A model generated the notes under the pieces. It saw only the letters and a program-made list of their open reading frames with translations, ran no database searches and had not been told where the DNA came from. DNA of 32,697 nt from Erythrobacter sp. SCN 62-14 (GTDB lineage Bacteria > Pseudomonadota > Alphaproteobacteria > Sphingomonadales > Sphingomonadaceae), in NCBI GenBank assembly GCA_001724215.1, contig MEDW01000042.1, forward strand, positions 1 through 32,697, written 5' to 3'. Both the position numbers and the translations under genes were made by a program. Below, one piece after another: positions 32,616-32,697 of the stretch. How positions within the stretch are numbered: the first letter of the stretch is position 1; the number at the start of each line of letters is the position of its first letter.

Positions 32616-32697
32616 GTGTTGCTGCGCCCGCGGGGCGCCTCGCTGAATACGGTGAGGCGCTCATAGGCCATGCGGTTGCGCCCCGAAGCCTTGGCTT
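32597..32697 (-). CDS. GGDEF-domain protein, C-terminal end (partial)
   Basis: The minus strand is open from the window edge to a TGA at 32597, giving 32 residues. They begin AKASGRNRMAYERL, which matches the usual end of a diguanylate cyclase GGDEF domain (RAKASGRNRV-type), followed by an 18-residue polar tail. The active site lies outside the window, so activity cannot be judged. Its 3' end overlaps the convergent thioesterase gene by 19 bp. Confidence 0.7.
   Translation of the reverse strand, partial: AKASGRNRMAYERLTVFSEAPRGRSNTQPKVA

Overview
The window is a GC-rich chromosomal stretch from an alphaproteobacterium. Gene content and protein style suggest a sphingomonad of the Erythrobacteraceae type; this rests on recognising families, not on a marker gene. 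There is no rRNA, tRNA, phage, plasmid or CRISPR locus, and no complete insertion sequence. Coding density is high, with short intergenic gaps and several 4-bp stop/start overlaps.

Layout, left to right. 1-9832: the start of an exported protein running off the left edge (-), a sterol-desaturase-type membrane hydroxylase (+), intracellular PHB depolymerase phaZ (-), an MsbA-like ABC exporter (+), an exported M13 zinc metallopeptidase with a strong terminator (+), undecaprenyl-diphosphate phosphatase uppP (+), a small membrane protein (+), phenylalanine hydroxylase phhA (-) and a PPK2 polyphosphate kinase (+). 9829-14476 (-): an acyl-CoA block transcribed as acyl-CoA dehydrogenase, family III CoA transferase, thiolase and MaoC/HTD2-type hydratase; the last three genes overlap by 4 bp each. 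14516-16195: two small alanine/glutamate-rich lipoproteins (-) and an exported right-handed beta-helix protein (+).

16196-20501 is the most unusual part. xthA and ribA form a minus-strand pair in which ribA appears to start at a CTG overlapping the xthA stop. A lipoprotein alkaline phosphatase lies divergently beside them. This block is bracketed by two inverted copies of a palindromic, G-quadruplex-prone intergenic element of about 130 bp; one copy supplies the ribA stop codon. Further right are more palindromes and a strongly folded, terminator-ended minus-strand RNA that resembles 6S RNA.

20502-24597 (-): lolA, rpmG, and a pabB-pabC fusion / RluA-type pseudouridine synthase / arfB operon. 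24700-32697: a HerA/YjgR-type ATPase (+), an M24B aminopeptidase P followed by an unrecognised coiled-coil membrane protein (-), an exported oligopeptidase B-like S9 peptidase overlapping a hotdog thioesterase (+), and the C-terminal end of a GGDEF protein (-) at the right edge.

Taken together the genes are mostly housekeeping and envelope or storage metabolism: PHB and polyphosphate turnover, fatty/acyl-CoA catabolism, folate and riboflavin precursors, undecaprenyl phosphate recycling, lipoprotein transport and peptide degradation. I see no defence system, biosynthetic cluster or transfer module. The best leads for new biology are the inverted palindromic elements, the structured RNA, the non-ATG ribA start and the coiled-coil membrane protein.
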